Below are positions 52,515-61,050 of a stretch of DNA of 64,000 bases, one piece after another. How positions within the stretch are numbered: position 1 is the stretch's first letter; each line of letters starts with the position of its first letter. Made by a program: the position numbers and the translations under genes. The notes under the pieces were generated by a model. It saw only the letters and a list, made by a program, of their open reading frames with translations. It made no database searches and was not told the origin of the DNA. Source of the DNA: Mucilaginibacter myungsuensis (GTDB lineage: Bacteria; Bacteroidota; Bacteroidia; Sphingobacteriales; Sphingobacteriaceae); assembly GCF_015222005.1 (NCBI RefSeq), contig NZ_JADFFL010000006.1, positions 186,001 through 250,000 of the forward strand. Reading direction: 5' to 3'.

Positions 52515-53579
52515 CTACAAATACCTTCTCCTTAACAGGTCATAAAACTTATCGGCAGTGGCTTGCTTATCAGCCCAGTTGTTTTTGGTAGCGTAGCTGC
52601 CATTCAAAAAAGCTTGTGCTTCTTCAAGCGACTTATAACGGTTCAGGATATCGATAGCTTCGCTGTAGGCCAGGCTGTAGCCGTTGAACAGGTCTTTCAC
52701 GTAAAGTAATTTATCATTCAATGATATCGCTGACTTCAGGTCAGCGATAGGCTTGCCTGCTAAATGCTCAGGTACGCGTCCTGCATTTAATTGAGCAGAC
52801 ATGCGCTCATTCAGCGTCATCACATGGTCCTCAGGAACGGCGATCACCGTATGTGGTTGCGATGCAATTATCGGCTCCGGTTGTGCGGTGATCACTTGCG
52901 CGGTAATGGCCTCTTGAACTACCGGCTCGGGTTTTGCCGTTTGTGCAACTACAGGCTCAGGCACTACTGGTCTGATCGGTTCCATAACCGACTCCGGTAA
53001 CGCCGGTTTTACTACTTCGATAAAAGGCTCGGGTTTCTGAGCTTCTACTTTTATCGGCTCCGGTTCTGCAACAGGTGCTTGTCGAGTGGTCGGTTCTTCA
53101 ATTTCCTCTTCGTCCTCGTCCCAATCCTCGCCAATATCTTCTAAAGATAATTCGTGACGGATCTGCTCAGGTCCTGCAACTGGCTCAGGTTCCGGTTCAG
53201 GAACAACTTCAGGGTTTCTGGGTATCTCGAACTCGATCACATGCGCGTCGGCATCGTCCTCTGGTTTTATCGGTGTAAAGAACGATGGTTCAGGAGTGCG
53301 CTTTTCTTCTTCGACCACAGGCTCCGGCGTAGCAACCTCGGGTAATAATTCAACAACCGGCGCAGGCGGTAAGGCCGCGACAACAGGCTGCTCTTTAGCA
53401 AGCGATGCATTCACTTTACGCAGTATCTCTATATGGCCCGACAAAAATTGGGCGTTGGCGGCCATCAGTTCTAATTCAAGATCGTTATTGAGTTCTCCGG
53501 TGGTAAGCAAATATTGGTACTGGTCGTTCAGCTCTGCCACAATGCCGCCTATCTTCTTAAAAACTTCCTGTTGCTTCAT
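52515..53579 (-). CDS. Cytosolic protein with a Pro/Glu/Val-rich linker and a conserved C-terminal domain
   Basis: A 354-residue protein with no signal peptide. Residues 1-65 form a helical N-terminal part ('KKIGGIVAELNDQYQYLLTT'). Residues ~70-260 are a low-complexity, acidic linker of P-E-P-V repeats. Residues ~265-354 are a compact conserved region ('LNERMSAQLNAG', 'PIADLKSAISLNDKLLYVKDLF', split once, 'NGYSLAYSEAIDILN', 'KFYDLLRRRYL'). I recall the C-terminal domain, with 'SAI-LNDK-L---LF', in many uncharacterised Bacteroidota proteins. The layout suggests an adaptor tethering two parts over a distance. No function can be given. It converges on rodA. Confidence 0.78.
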   Translation of the reverse strand: MKQQEVFKKIGGIVAELNDQYQYLLTTGELNNDLELELMAANAQFLSGHIEILRKVNASLAKEQPVVAALPPAPVVELLPEVATPEPVVEEEKRTPEPSFFTPIKPEDDADAHVIEFEIPRNPEVVPEPEPEPVAGPEQIRHELSLEDIGEDWDEDEEEIEEPTTRQAPVAEPEPIKVEAQKPEPFIEVVKPALPESVMEPIRPVVPEPVVAQTAKPEPVVQEAITAQVITAQPEPIIASQPHTVIAVPEDHVMTLNERMSAQLNAGRVPEHLAGKPIADLKSAISLNDKLLYVKDLFNGYSLAYSEAIDILNRYKSLEEAQAFLNGSYATKNNWADKQATADKFYDLLRRRYL

Positions 53580-53651
53580 GGGGTATAAATTGGTATCTGC
53601 ATCTCAAAAGTAGTATTAAATTGTGATATTTGCAGGCTGTAATTGGTAACG

Positions 53652-54236
53652 ATGCTGTTTAACGAAGACGTATTTAAGCGAAGAAGCGAGCTCGGCGGGA
53701 GCATAGAGGTAGTGTGCGGATCCATGTTCTCGGGCAAGACCGAAGAGCTGATACGCCGCCTGCGCCGCGCCCAGATAGCTCGCCTGAACGTGGAGATATT
53801 TAAGCCCCGTACCGATACCCGCTACCACGAGACCGAAGTGGTATCGCATAACCAAAACTCTATCCCGAGTACCCCCGTAGAAAACTCATCAGCCATCTTA
53901 TTATTGGGCAGCCATGTGCAAGTAGTAGGCATTGATGAAGCCCAATTTTTTGACGATGAGTTACCTTACGTTTGCAACAGATTGGCGAACAAAGGTGTAC
54001 GTGTGATCATTGCCGGTTTGGATATGGACTTTCAGGGTAAGCCTTTTGGTCCGATGCCTGCCCTAATGGCCATGGCTGAGTCGGTGACAAAGGTACACGC
54101 TGTTTGTGTGCGATGCGGTAACCCGGCCTTATATTCCTATCGATTAGTGCCGAGCGATACCAAGATCCTGCTGGGCGAAAAAGAAAGCTACGAACCACGC
54201 TGCCGCCAATGCTACGAGTTAGACGGTTTGGTTTAA
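53652..54236 (+). CDS. tdk: Thymidine kinase
   Basis: 194 residues from the ATG at 53652 (a TTG three codons upstream is less likely). Type II thymidine kinase of the salvage pathway: Walker A 'GSMFSGKT' (23-30), '[10 protein letters not shown]' with the catalytic Glu, '[17 protein letters not shown]', split at the Asp, and the lasso loop. Four zinc-binding cysteines are intact in 'CVRCG' and 'CRQCYE'. Length and motifs are normal. It is divergent from the linker-protein gene. Confidence 0.96.
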   Translation: MLFNEDVFKRRSELGGSIEVVCGSMFSGKTEELIRRLRRAQIARLNVEIFKPRTDTRYHETEVVSHNQNSIPSTPVENSSAILLLGSHVQVVGIDEAQFFDDELPYVCNRLANKGVRVIIAGLDMDFQGKPFGPMPALMAMAESVTKVHAVCVRCGNPALYSYRLVPSDTKILLGEKESYEPRCRQCYELDGLV

Positions 54237-54393
54237 TGCTCGATATAGCCTGAGGCTCTGCAATTCAATTATTTTTTACAAAAATTGCCTTTCACGCAAA
54301 CAAAAGGCAGGGTGTTAGCTGTTTATAGCATATACCGTTGTCGCCACTGCTATCATCGGTATCCGCTTACAGATCTAATTGTTTAAGAACATC

Positions 54394-54762
54394 ATGGCTA
54401 AGAAAATACTGATAATTGAGGACGACAGGGATATCAGAGAAACTATAACCTACGCGTTAGAAGACGCGGGTTATGAAGTTGTATCGTCCGAAGATGCCGG
54501 TATATTAAAGTCGCTTGATAAGCTTAAACCCTCATTGATCCTGCTTGATAATTGGCTTACTGACTGGAAAAGCGATGCCAACGGTCAGCAACTCTGCAAA
54601 GAACTTAAGACCGACCCCAAGACCAGTCATATCCCGGTAGTTATCGTATCAGCCGTAAGCAACATCCGCGAAATAGCCGAAGCCGGACAGGCCGATGGTT
54701 ATCTTAAAAAGCCTTTTGATCTAATCGATCTGAATGCGGTGGTGGAGAAGTATGCGTTGTAG
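54394..54762 (+). CDS. Single-domain response regulator (CheY-like receiver)
   Basis: 122 residues from the ATG at 54394; an upstream TTG at 54379 was rejected. The receiver domain is complete: acidic pocket Glu9-Asp10-Asp11, phosphorylation site Asp52 ('ILLDNWLTD'), Ser86 in place of the switch Thr, and Lys106 ('YLKKPFD'). There is no output domain, so it must act by protein contact or as a phosphorelay intermediate. No histidine kinase lies in the window. The neighbourhood gives no clue to its pathway. Confidence 0.93.
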   Translation: MAKKILIIEDDRDIRETITYALEDAGYEVVSSEDAGILKSLDKLKPSLILLDNWLTDWKSDANGQQLCKELKTDPKTSHIPVVIVSAVSNIREIAEAGQADGYLKKPFDLIDLNAVVEKYAL

Positions 54763-54798
54763 GAGGGAAAAATCGGAACAACCAATCATGAAAATGCA

Positions 54799-54893
54799 CG
54801 TCATTGCGAGGAACGAAGCAATCTCTACACCCAGAGGTCCGCTTTGCAATTCGCTCTGCTAACGTAGAGATTGCTTCGTTCCTCGCAATGACG
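54799..54893. repeat. Perfect inverted-repeat element with CGTCATTGCGAGGAACGAAG ends
   Basis: Arms 54799-54828 and 54864-54893 are 30-bp perfect inverted repeats around a 35-bp core. It is the intact member of a family with a degenerate copy at 11408-11494 and a half copy at 12895-12916. The word is one I recall as widely dispersed in Sphingobacteriaceae. The layout (terminal repeats, no ORF) suits a small non-autonomous element or a REP-like hairpin. Confidence 0.85.
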
Positions 54894-54954
54894 AGGTAGA
54901 GAAGGTAACTCACATTTCCTACCAATTCAGTCTACAAATAAGCATCGATTTTTG

Positions 54955-54962
54955 TAGTTTTG
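54955..54962 (+). promoter_or_regulatory. -7 box of leuS (TAGTTTTG)
   Basis: An exact TAnnTTTG match, 26 nt before the leuS ATG. No -33 TTG was found at the expected distance. Confidence 0.57.
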
Positions 54963-54987
54963 CGCCTTATTTCGCGGATAAACTACT

Positions 54988-57771
54988 ATGGACTATCAAT
55001 TTAAGAAAATAGAGCAGGATTGGCAAAAGTTTTGGGCCGATAACCAAACGTTCAAAGCCGACAACAACTCTGACAAACCCAAATACTATGTGCTGGATAT
55101 GTTCCCTTACCCTTCGGGGGCGGGGTTGCATGTGGGCCACCCGCTGGGTTATATCGCCTCTGATATTTTTTCGCGCTATAAAAGGCTGAAAGGCTTTAAC
55201 GTGCTGCACCCAATGGGTTACGACTCGTTCGGTTTGCCGGCCGAGCAATATGCTATACAGACCGGTCAGCACCCGGCTATCACTACCGAGACCAATATCG
55301 CCACTTATCGCCGTCAATTGGATCAGTTAGGTTTCTCTTTCGATTGGAGTCGCGAAGTGCGCACCAGCTCGCCTGACTACTACAAGTGGACACAGTGGAT
55401 CTTTATGCAATTGTTCAATAGCTGGTATAATAAAGATGCAGACAAGGCAGAGTCGATCGCTAAACTGGTAGCTCATTTTGATCAGAACGGTTCGGCAGGC
55501 GTTAACGCTGTTTGCGATGAAGAAGTAGCATCATTTACAGCTGATGAGTGGAAAGCCAAGACCAACGAAGAACAACAAGCCGAATTATTAAAATACCGAC
55601 TGACCTACCTGCGCGAAAGCACCGTGAACTGGTGCCCGGCCTTAGGTACAGTATTGGCTAACGATGAGGTGAAGGACGGCTTTAGCGAGCGCGGCGGTTT
55701 CCCTGTCGAGCAAAAGAAAATGAACCAGTGGAGCATGCGCATCAGCGCATACGCCGAGCGTTTATTGCAGGGTCTGAATAATATCGATTGGCCTGAGCCG
55801 CTAAAAGAAATGCAACGCAATTGGATCGGTAAAAGCACCGGTGCGTCTGTGCGGTTCCCATTGGCTGATGCTTCTGTGGACTATATCGAAGTGTTTACAA
55901 CTCGCGTTGATACCATCTTTGGGGTTACCTTTGTGGTACTTGCTCCTGAGCATGAATTGGTAGCCGAGTTGACCACGCCTGAACAAAAACAAGGTATAGA
56001 AGCCTACATCACTCAAACTAAAAAGAAAAGCGAACTTGACCGTATGTCGGATACCAAAACGGTATCGGGCGCATTCACCGGTAGCTATGTGACCAACCCG
56101 CTTAACGGCGAGAAGATCCAGATCTGGATAGCTGATTACGTATTGGCAGGTTACGGTACCGGCGCGGTAATGGCCGTACCATCGGGCGATCAGCGTGATT
56201 ATTTGTTCGCCAAGCATTTTAACTTGCCGATAGTACCGATAATCGATATCCAAAACATCGAGACCGAAGCCGACCCGACCAAGGAAGGTAAATACATCAA
56301 TTCCGATTTCATCAACGGGTTAGACTATAAGAACGCAACCGCGACTGTAGTAGCCAAATTGGAAGAATTAGGTTTAGGTAAAGCCAAGATCAACTACCGC
56401 ATGCGCGACGCCATTTTTGGCCGTCAGCGTTATTGGGGCGAGCCGGTGCCGGTGTATTTTAAAGACGACCTGCCACACCTGATCAGCGAAGCAGAATTGC
56501 CACTATTATTACCCGAAGTAGATAAATACCTGCCGACCGAAAGCGGCGAACCGCCATTAGGCCGTGCGACCGATTGGAAACACCCTGATGGTGAATACGA
56601 ACTTTCGACCATGCCTGGTTGGGCCGGAAGCAGCTGGTATTGGTATCGCTACATGGATGCCCATAATGCTAACGAATTTGCCTCTAAAGACGCGATCGCG
56701 TACTGGAAAGACGTGGATCTGTACATCGGCGGCAGCGAGCATGCTACCGGTCACCTGTTGTACAGCCGTTTCTGGAATAAGTTTATGAAAGACCTTGACC
56801 TGGTGGTTGAGGAAGAGCCTTTCAAAAAACTGATCAACCAGGGGATGATACAGGGGAGGAGTAATTTTGTGTATCGTTTGGTAGATGCAGAAGGTCGCGG
56901 TACAAATACCTTCGTTTCTAACGGCTTAAAAGGCGACCATAAAACGTCAGCGTTGCATGTAGACGTCAATATCGTTGATAATGATGTTCTGAATATCGAG
57001 AAATTTAAAGCATGGCGCGAAGAGTATGCCGATGCTGAATTCATCTTAGAGAACGGCAAATACATCTGTGGTGTCGAAGTTGAAAAGATGTCAAAATCTA
57101 AATTCAACGTGGTTAACCCGGATGACCTGGTAGAGCGTTACGGTGCCGATACCCTGCGCATGTACGAGATGTTCTTAGGCCCGCTGGAGCAAAGCAAGCC
57201 TTGGAATACCAACGGTATCGAGGGTGTGTTCAAGTTCTTGCGTAAATTCTGGAAGCTGTTCCACAATAACGATTGGGAGTTCAACGTGTCTGACACTGAG
57301 CCGAGCAAAGCCGAATTGAAAGCCCTGCACAAGATCATCCGCAAGGTAGAGGAAGATGTAGAGCGTTTCTCGTTCAATACATCGGTATCCAGCTTTATGA
57401 TCGCCGTTAACGAGCTGACCGATCTGAAATGTAACAAGCGCGCCATCCTGCGAGAGTTGGTGGTGGTGTTATCACCATACGCCCCGCACATTTGCGAGGA
57501 GTTATGGGTGTTATTAGGCAATCCGGCAGGTAGCTTATCGCACACGGCTTATCCAAAATATAACGCATCGTATATGATAGAGGATGATTTCTCGTACCCG
57601 ATATCTATCAACGGCAAAACCAAAACTAACCTGAACATCGCCTTAAGCATGGATCCGGCAGCGGTTGAGGCCTACGTACGCGAGCATGCCGATGTACAGA
57701 AATACTTAGCCGGCGCTCCGATCAAAAAAGTGATCGTAGTGAAAGGCAGGATCGTGAATATTGTGATCTAA
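54988..57771 (+). CDS. leuS: Leucine--tRNA ligase
   Basis: A 927-residue class Ia synthetase. The HIGH motif reads HVGH (48-51) after '[11 protein letters not shown]'; the CP1 editing domain (about 230-430) includes '[20 protein letters not shown]' and '[13 protein letters not shown]' with the editing Asp; and KMSKS lies at 700-704. The anticodon-binding and C-terminal domains close the protein ('[14 protein letters not shown]'). An insertion around 150-200 ('[21 protein letters not shown]', split at the Glu, and '[13 protein letters not shown]') is typical for Bacteroidota LeuRS as I recall. Own promoter; ends at two hairpins. Confidence 0.97.
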   Translation: MDYQFKKIEQDWQKFWADNQTFKADNNSDKPKYYVLDMFPYPSGAGLHVGHPLGYIASDIFSRYKRLKGFNVLHPMGYDSFGLPAEQYAIQTGQHPAITTETNIATYRRQLDQLGFSFDWSREVRTSSPDYYKWTQWIFMQLFNSWYNKDADKAESIAKLVAHFDQNGSAGVNAVCDEEVASFTADEWKAKTNEEQQAELLKYRLTYLRESTVNWCPALGTVLANDEVKDGFSERGGFPVEQKKMNQWSMRISAYAERLLQGLNNIDWPEPLKEMQRNWIGKSTGASVRFPLADASVDYIEVFTTRVDTIFGVTFVVLAPEHELVAELTTPEQKQGIEAYITQTKKKSELDRMSDTKTVSGAFTGSYVTNPLNGEKIQIWIADYVLAGYGTGAVMAVPSGDQRDYLFAKHFNLPIVPIIDIQNIETEADPTKEGKYINSDFINGLDYKNATATVVAKLEELGLGKAKINYRMRDAIFGRQRYWGEPVPVYFKDDLPHLISEAELPLLLPEVDKYLPTESGEPPLGRATDWKHPDGEYELSTMPGWAGSSWYWYRYMDAHNANEFASKDAIAYWKDVDLYIGGSEHATGHLLYSRFWNKFMKDLDLVVEEEPFKKLINQGMIQGRSNFVYRLVDAEGRGTNTFVSNGLKGDHKTSALHVDVNIVDNDVLNIEKFKAWREEYADAEFILENGKYICGVEVEKMSKSKFNVVNPDDLVERYGADTLRMYEMFLGPLEQSKPWNTNGIEGVFKFLRKFWKLFHNNDWEFNVSDTEPSKAELKALHKIIRKVEEDVERFSFNTSVSSFMIAVNELTDLKCNKRAILRELVVVLSPYAPHICEELWVLLGNPAGSLSHTAYPKYNASYMIEDDFSYPISINGKTKTNLNIALSMDPAAVEAYVREHADVQKYLAGAPIKKVIVVKGRIVNIVI

Positions 57772-57785
57772 GGTTGATCCTTTTA

Positions 57786-57818
57786 AGACTTACGAAGTTT
57801 TCAAAACTTCGTAAGTCT
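57786..57818. repeat. Perfect palindrome AGACTTACGAAGTTTT-C-AAAACTTCGTAAGTCT
   Basis: Two 16-base arms are complementary around a single base just after leuS. I recall a closely similar word as a dispersed palindrome in this family. It may act with the next hairpin to terminate leuS transcription. Confidence 0.75.
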
Positions 57819-57829
57819 GTCTTTATACC

Positions 57830-57870
57830 AAAAGCGGGGCGCTCTCATCGAACGCCCCGCTTTTCTTTTT
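57830..57870. terminator. Intrinsic terminator between leuS and tex
   Basis: A 12-bp stem AAAAGCGGGGCG/CGCCCCGCTTTT (57830-57841, 57853-57864) with an 11-base loop and a following T-rich run. It lies between converging genes. Confidence 0.9.
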
Positions 57871-60154
57871 ATTTGAACTTGCTGCGCAGTGCGGCAAGTT
57901 TGATCGCCATGTCGGTCTCAACCTCCGGCTTTTGGTTAGATCTGTTTTGCGAACGGTTCTGGTTTTGATTACCTCCGCCACTTTGCCTGCGGTCGTCCGG
58001 GCGGCGCTCTTGTTGTTTAGGACGCGGTTCGTTCTCTTTCATGCTTAGCGAGATACGCTTGCGGCTTTCGTCAACTTCGGTCACGGTCACCTCTACGCGT
58101 TGGGCTACTTTCAACACCTCGTTAGGGTCTTTAATAAAACGGTTAGTGATCTGACTTAAATGCACCAAACCGTCTTGGTGAACACCAATATCCACAAATG
58201 CACCAAAGGCTGTAATATTAGTAACGATGCCCGGCAACTTCATGCCCACCTTCAGATCACCGATGGCGTTAACACCATCTGTAAAGCTGAAGGTCTCGAA
58301 CTGCTCACGCGGATCACGGCCCGGTTTGGCCAACTCAGCCATGATATCATTCAGGGTAGGCAAGCCAACCGTATCACTGATGTATTTTTGCAGCGGGATG
58401 CTTTTACGTAGCTCTGCATCGCTCATCAGGCTTGCTACGGTGCAACCTTTATCCTTAGCCATTTGTTGCACCAATGCATAACGCTCGGGGTGAACGGCAC
58501 TTGCCTCTAATGGGTCCTCCGTATTGCGGATACGTAAGAAACCGGCAGCTTGCTCAAACGCCTTATCGCCCAAACGCGGCACTTTCTTCAACTCGCTGCG
58601 GCGTTTAAAGGCACCGTTCTCGTTACGGTAGGTGACAATGTTCTGCGCCAATTGCGGACCAAGACCCGATACATAAGCTAACACTTGCTTACTTGCGGTA
58701 TTCAGCTCCACACCAACTGCATTGACACAGCTGATCACCGTGTCATCCAACGATGTTTGCAGTTTATTCTGGTCCACATCGTGTTGGTATTGGCCAACGC
58801 CTATCGATTTAGGGTCTATCTTAACCAACTCGGCCAATGGATCCATCAACCTTCTGCCGATAGATACCGCGCCACGCACGGTCACATCCTTATCCGGGAA
58901 CTCTTCGCGGGCAACGTCAGATGCGGAATAGATCGACGCACCACTTTCGTTAACCATCACAATGGTCACACCCGGGATATTCAATTTACGCACAAAGGCT
59001 TCGGTCTCGCGGCCGGCGGTACCGTTGCCAATGGCTATCGCTTGTATCTTATATTTATCAACCAAAAACGGAACGGTCTTCTCAGCCTCTTTAGCCTGAC
59101 CTGCTCCCGTATGCGGGAAGATGGCGGTATACTCTTCTAACTTACCCTGCTCATCTAAACAAACAACCTTACAACCCGTACGGAAGCCCGGGTCTATCGC
59201 CATTACACGTTTCTGCCCAAGCGGTGCTGCTAACAATAACTGGCGGGCATTCTCGGCAAATACACGTATCGCCTCTTCGTCGGCGGCCTTTTTGGTCATC
59301 AGGCGTACCTCGGTCTCCATGGATGGTTTCAGCAAGCGCTTGTAACCATCGCCAATGGCTAAACGCACCTGGTCCGACGATGAGTTATTACCCTTCACAA
59401 ACTCACGGTCCATCAATGCGATGGCTTCATCCTCGGGTGGTTGCAGGTCAAGGTAAAGCACCTCTTCTTTCTCACCGCGGCGCATGGCCAAAACCCTGTG
59501 CGACGGTGCCGACTTCACCGGCTCGGTCCAGTCAAAATAGTCCTTATATTTTATTCCCGACTCTTCTTTACCCGGCGCAACTTTAGACTGAAAAGTACCT
59601 TTCTCAACAAACAAGGCACGCACCTGCGTACGCACCTCAGCGTTCTCGCTGATCTGCTCGGCAATGATATCGCGGGCACCGGCAAGGGCTTCCTCTATCG
59701 AGTTGACACCTTTTTCGGCGTCGATATATTTTTCGGCTTCCAGTTGCAGATCAACTCGGTTCTGGTCAAACACCAGGTCGGCCAATGGTTGCAGGCCTTT
59801 CTCGCGCGCTTTGGTAGCACGTGTTTGGCGTTTAGGGCGGTAGGGCAGGTAGATGTCCTCTAACAGCACCATGGTTTCGGCCTCGTTAATGGCTTTCTCC
59901 AACTCGGGCGTCAATTTACCCATATCGGTCAGCGATTTTAGGATAGCCTCACGGCGTTTATCCAGATCGCGCAGTTGCTGCACACGGTCGCGGATGGCGG
60001 CCACCTGTACCTCATCCAGGCTGCCCGTCAGCTCCTTACGGTAACGGCTGATGAAAGGGACGGTAGCGCCCTCGTCTAACAGGGCAATAGTGGCGGTCAC
60101 CTGTTTATCGGTAATGGCCAGTTCGGTTGCTATCTTATGGTGATGAGCGGTCAT
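57869..60154 (-). CDS. Tex family RNA-binding transcription accessory protein
   Basis: A 761-residue cytosolic protein. Domain order: helical Tex N-terminal region (about 1-300, 'VPFISRYRKELTGSLDEVQV' and 'LLEDIYLPYRPKRQTRATKA'), YqgF/RNase-H-like fold (about 325-450, 'VMAIDPGFRTGCKVVCLDE'), helix-hairpin-helix (about 490-560, 'YVSGLGPQLAQNIVTYRNENG', split at the Asn, and 'VPRLGDKAFEQAAGFLRI'), then an S1 RNA-binding domain (about 636-708, 'GIVTNITAFGAFVDIGVHQDG', split at the Gly, 'LVHLSQI'). The C terminus is Arg/Gln/Asn-rich. Tex proteins associate with RNA polymerase and nucleic acid; the exact role in this phylum is unknown. Confidence 0.94.
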   Translation of the reverse strand: MTAHHHKIATELAITDKQVTATIALLDEGATVPFISRYRKELTGSLDEVQVAAIRDRVQQLRDLDKRREAILKSLTDMGKLTPELEKAINEAETMVLLEDIYLPYRPKRQTRATKAREKGLQPLADLVFDQNRVDLQLEAEKYIDAEKGVNSIEEALAGARDIIAEQISENAEVRTQVRALFVEKGTFQSKVAPGKEESGIKYKDYFDWTEPVKSAPSHRVLAMRRGEKEEVLYLDLQPPEDEAIALMDREFVKGNNSSSDQVRLAIGDGYKRLLKPSMETEVRLMTKKAADEEAIRVFAENARQLLLAAPLGQKRVMAIDPGFRTGCKVVCLDEQGKLEEYTAIFPHTGAGQAKEAEKTVPFLVDKYKIQAIAIGNGTAGRETEAFVRKLNIPGVTIVMVNESGASIYSASDVAREEFPDKDVTVRGAVSIGRRLMDPLAELVKIDPKSIGVGQYQHDVDQNKLQTSLDDTVISCVNAVGVELNTASKQVLAYVSGLGPQLAQNIVTYRNENGAFKRRSELKKVPRLGDKAFEQAAGFLRIRNTEDPLEASAVHPERYALVQQMAKDKGCTVASLMSDAELRKSIPLQKYISDTVGLPTLNDIMAELAKPGRDPREQFETFSFTDGVNAIGDLKVGMKLPGIVTNITAFGAFVDIGVHQDGLVHLSQITNRFIKDPNEVLKVAQRVEVTVTEVDESRKRISLSMKENEPRPKQQERRPDDRRQSGGGNQNQNRSQNRSNQKPEVETDMAIKLAALRSKFK

Positions 60155-60774
60155 AAATTCAATTTTGCAGATGCGAAGATGAGGCGATCCCGTTTAAAAA
60201 CCAAAGTTTGTGGAAAGTATAATGGCTGTCTGAACCGCTGATCCGAATGATCACCTTAATTTCGCTGATCGGCGGAATATGAGGATGTGAATTGCGGTGT
60301 TTAATGTTCTGAGTCTTTGCAAACATCACCGATCCCAGCGGGATCTCGTGTTAATAGCAGGCGCGCAACAAGAGAAATGGCTCCGTAGGTGCCTCGTATT
60401 ATTCTGCCCGACCCATAATCAGAAAACGAACGGTCCCGTCTTTCATCGGCACCGGTAGCCCCGCTCTCTGTCCAAGTTTTGCCCCGGCCCACGATGCCTC
60501 CCCTCACGCAAAAGCTTTCCCGCCGATCGGGTTTAGGTTGAACGGTTTGTGCTTTGTCCTGCTTTATGTTTACCTGGCTCCGCTGGAGCCTTTTGATATT
60601 GGGTAGGTGACAGGCTATTAACACGCGATCCCTCCGGGATCGTACGGCGGACGAACCGAATCATATTAACTAAAAAGTCAGCGCAAATTGGTGTAATAAT
60701 TAATTAGAAGTAAAATAATTAAACCCTTTCGCTTGCGTTTATGCTTCGTTACTAACAGATTAGATCACTGTCAG
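60155..60774. other. Long noncoding region upstream of tex
   Basis: 620 bp without a convincing gene. Bases 60155-60300 hold the tex upstream region (no clear TAnnTTTG box was found). The middle is the inverted-repeat element 60331-60641. The last 110 bases are A+T-rich. An ORF across 60301-60624 on the minus strand was rejected because its codons are the repeat itself. Confidence 0.6.
60331..60641. repeat. Large imperfect inverted-repeat element (GATCCC...GGGATC, TTAATAGC words)
   Basis: The outer arms 60331-60359 and 60612-60641 are inverted copies of GATCCCxxxGGGATCxCGTG followed by TTAATAGC. Each arm has its own small GATCCC/GGGATC palindrome. Just inside, AAATGGCTCCGTAGGTGCC (about 60375-60393) and the inverse of GGCTCCGCTGGAGCC (60576-60590) form a second matched pair. 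About 180 bp of GC-rich sequence lies between. The nested arrangement resembles a structured RNA or a non-autonomous element. I recall similar 'CTCCGTAGG' and 'CCCTCCGGGATC' words as dispersed in Bacteroidota. Confidence 0.7.
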
Positions 60775-60990
60775 TTAATAGTTAATAAAAAAGCAGGCCG
60801 GGTCGGGTGGGTTGTGAGCGCCTGCTTTTTTTGTTTCTTTTTCTTGTTCATCATCTGTTTTCCATTCCCATTCTTTTAGATCTTCGTCAAAGAAAATGTC
60901 TGGGATCACCAGCGCATCATCCGCGTTTTTAGCCATTTCTTTAAAATCTTCTGTCCGTCTTTCACGATTGTCTTCTTCGATTTTACTCAT
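60775..60990 (-). CDS. Small highly charged protein; 3' end formed by a terminator hairpin
   Basis: 71 residues from the ATG at 60988-60990 (a second in-frame ATG lies four codons upstream at 61000-61002). The protein is rich in Glu, Asp and Lys ('SKIEEDNRERRTEDFKEMAK', 'IFFDEDLKEWEWKTDDEQEKETKK'-type, split here) and has no hydrophobic segment. Its last ~15 codons coincide with the inverted repeat 60787-60831, so the C terminus 'PACFFINY' is encoded by terminator sequence. Either the gene lost its original stop, or the ORF is a marginal small protein. Function unknown; it is co-oriented with the downstream large exported protein's neighbour region. Confidence 0.5.
   Translation of the reverse strand: MSKIEEDNRERRTEDFKEMAKNADDALVIPDIFFDEDLKEWEWKTDDEQEKETKKAGAHNPPDPACFFINY
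60787..60831 (-). terminator. Intrinsic terminator overlapping the small charged ORF
   Basis: A 12-bp stem AAAAAAGCAGGC/GCCTGCTTTTTT (60787-60798, 60820-60831) with a 21-base loop. On the minus strand it ends in TTTTTTATTAAC and lies before the ORF's stop codon at 60775-60777. Confidence 0.8.
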
Positions 60991-61050
60991 AATATAATTC
61001 ATTACGCCGTCGCTCCGCTGCAGCCGAGCGACGGCAAGTAGGTTTTGTAC

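Noticed and set aside
60301-60624. 107-codon minus-strand ORF upstream of tex
   Set aside because: Its codons coincide with the inverted-repeat element 60331-60641; the translation has no domain and is better explained as repeat DNA.
60155-60774. tRNA or rRNA gene in the long gap
   Set aside because: No cloverleaf pattern or rRNA-like sequence was seen; the palindromes belong to the inverted-repeat element.
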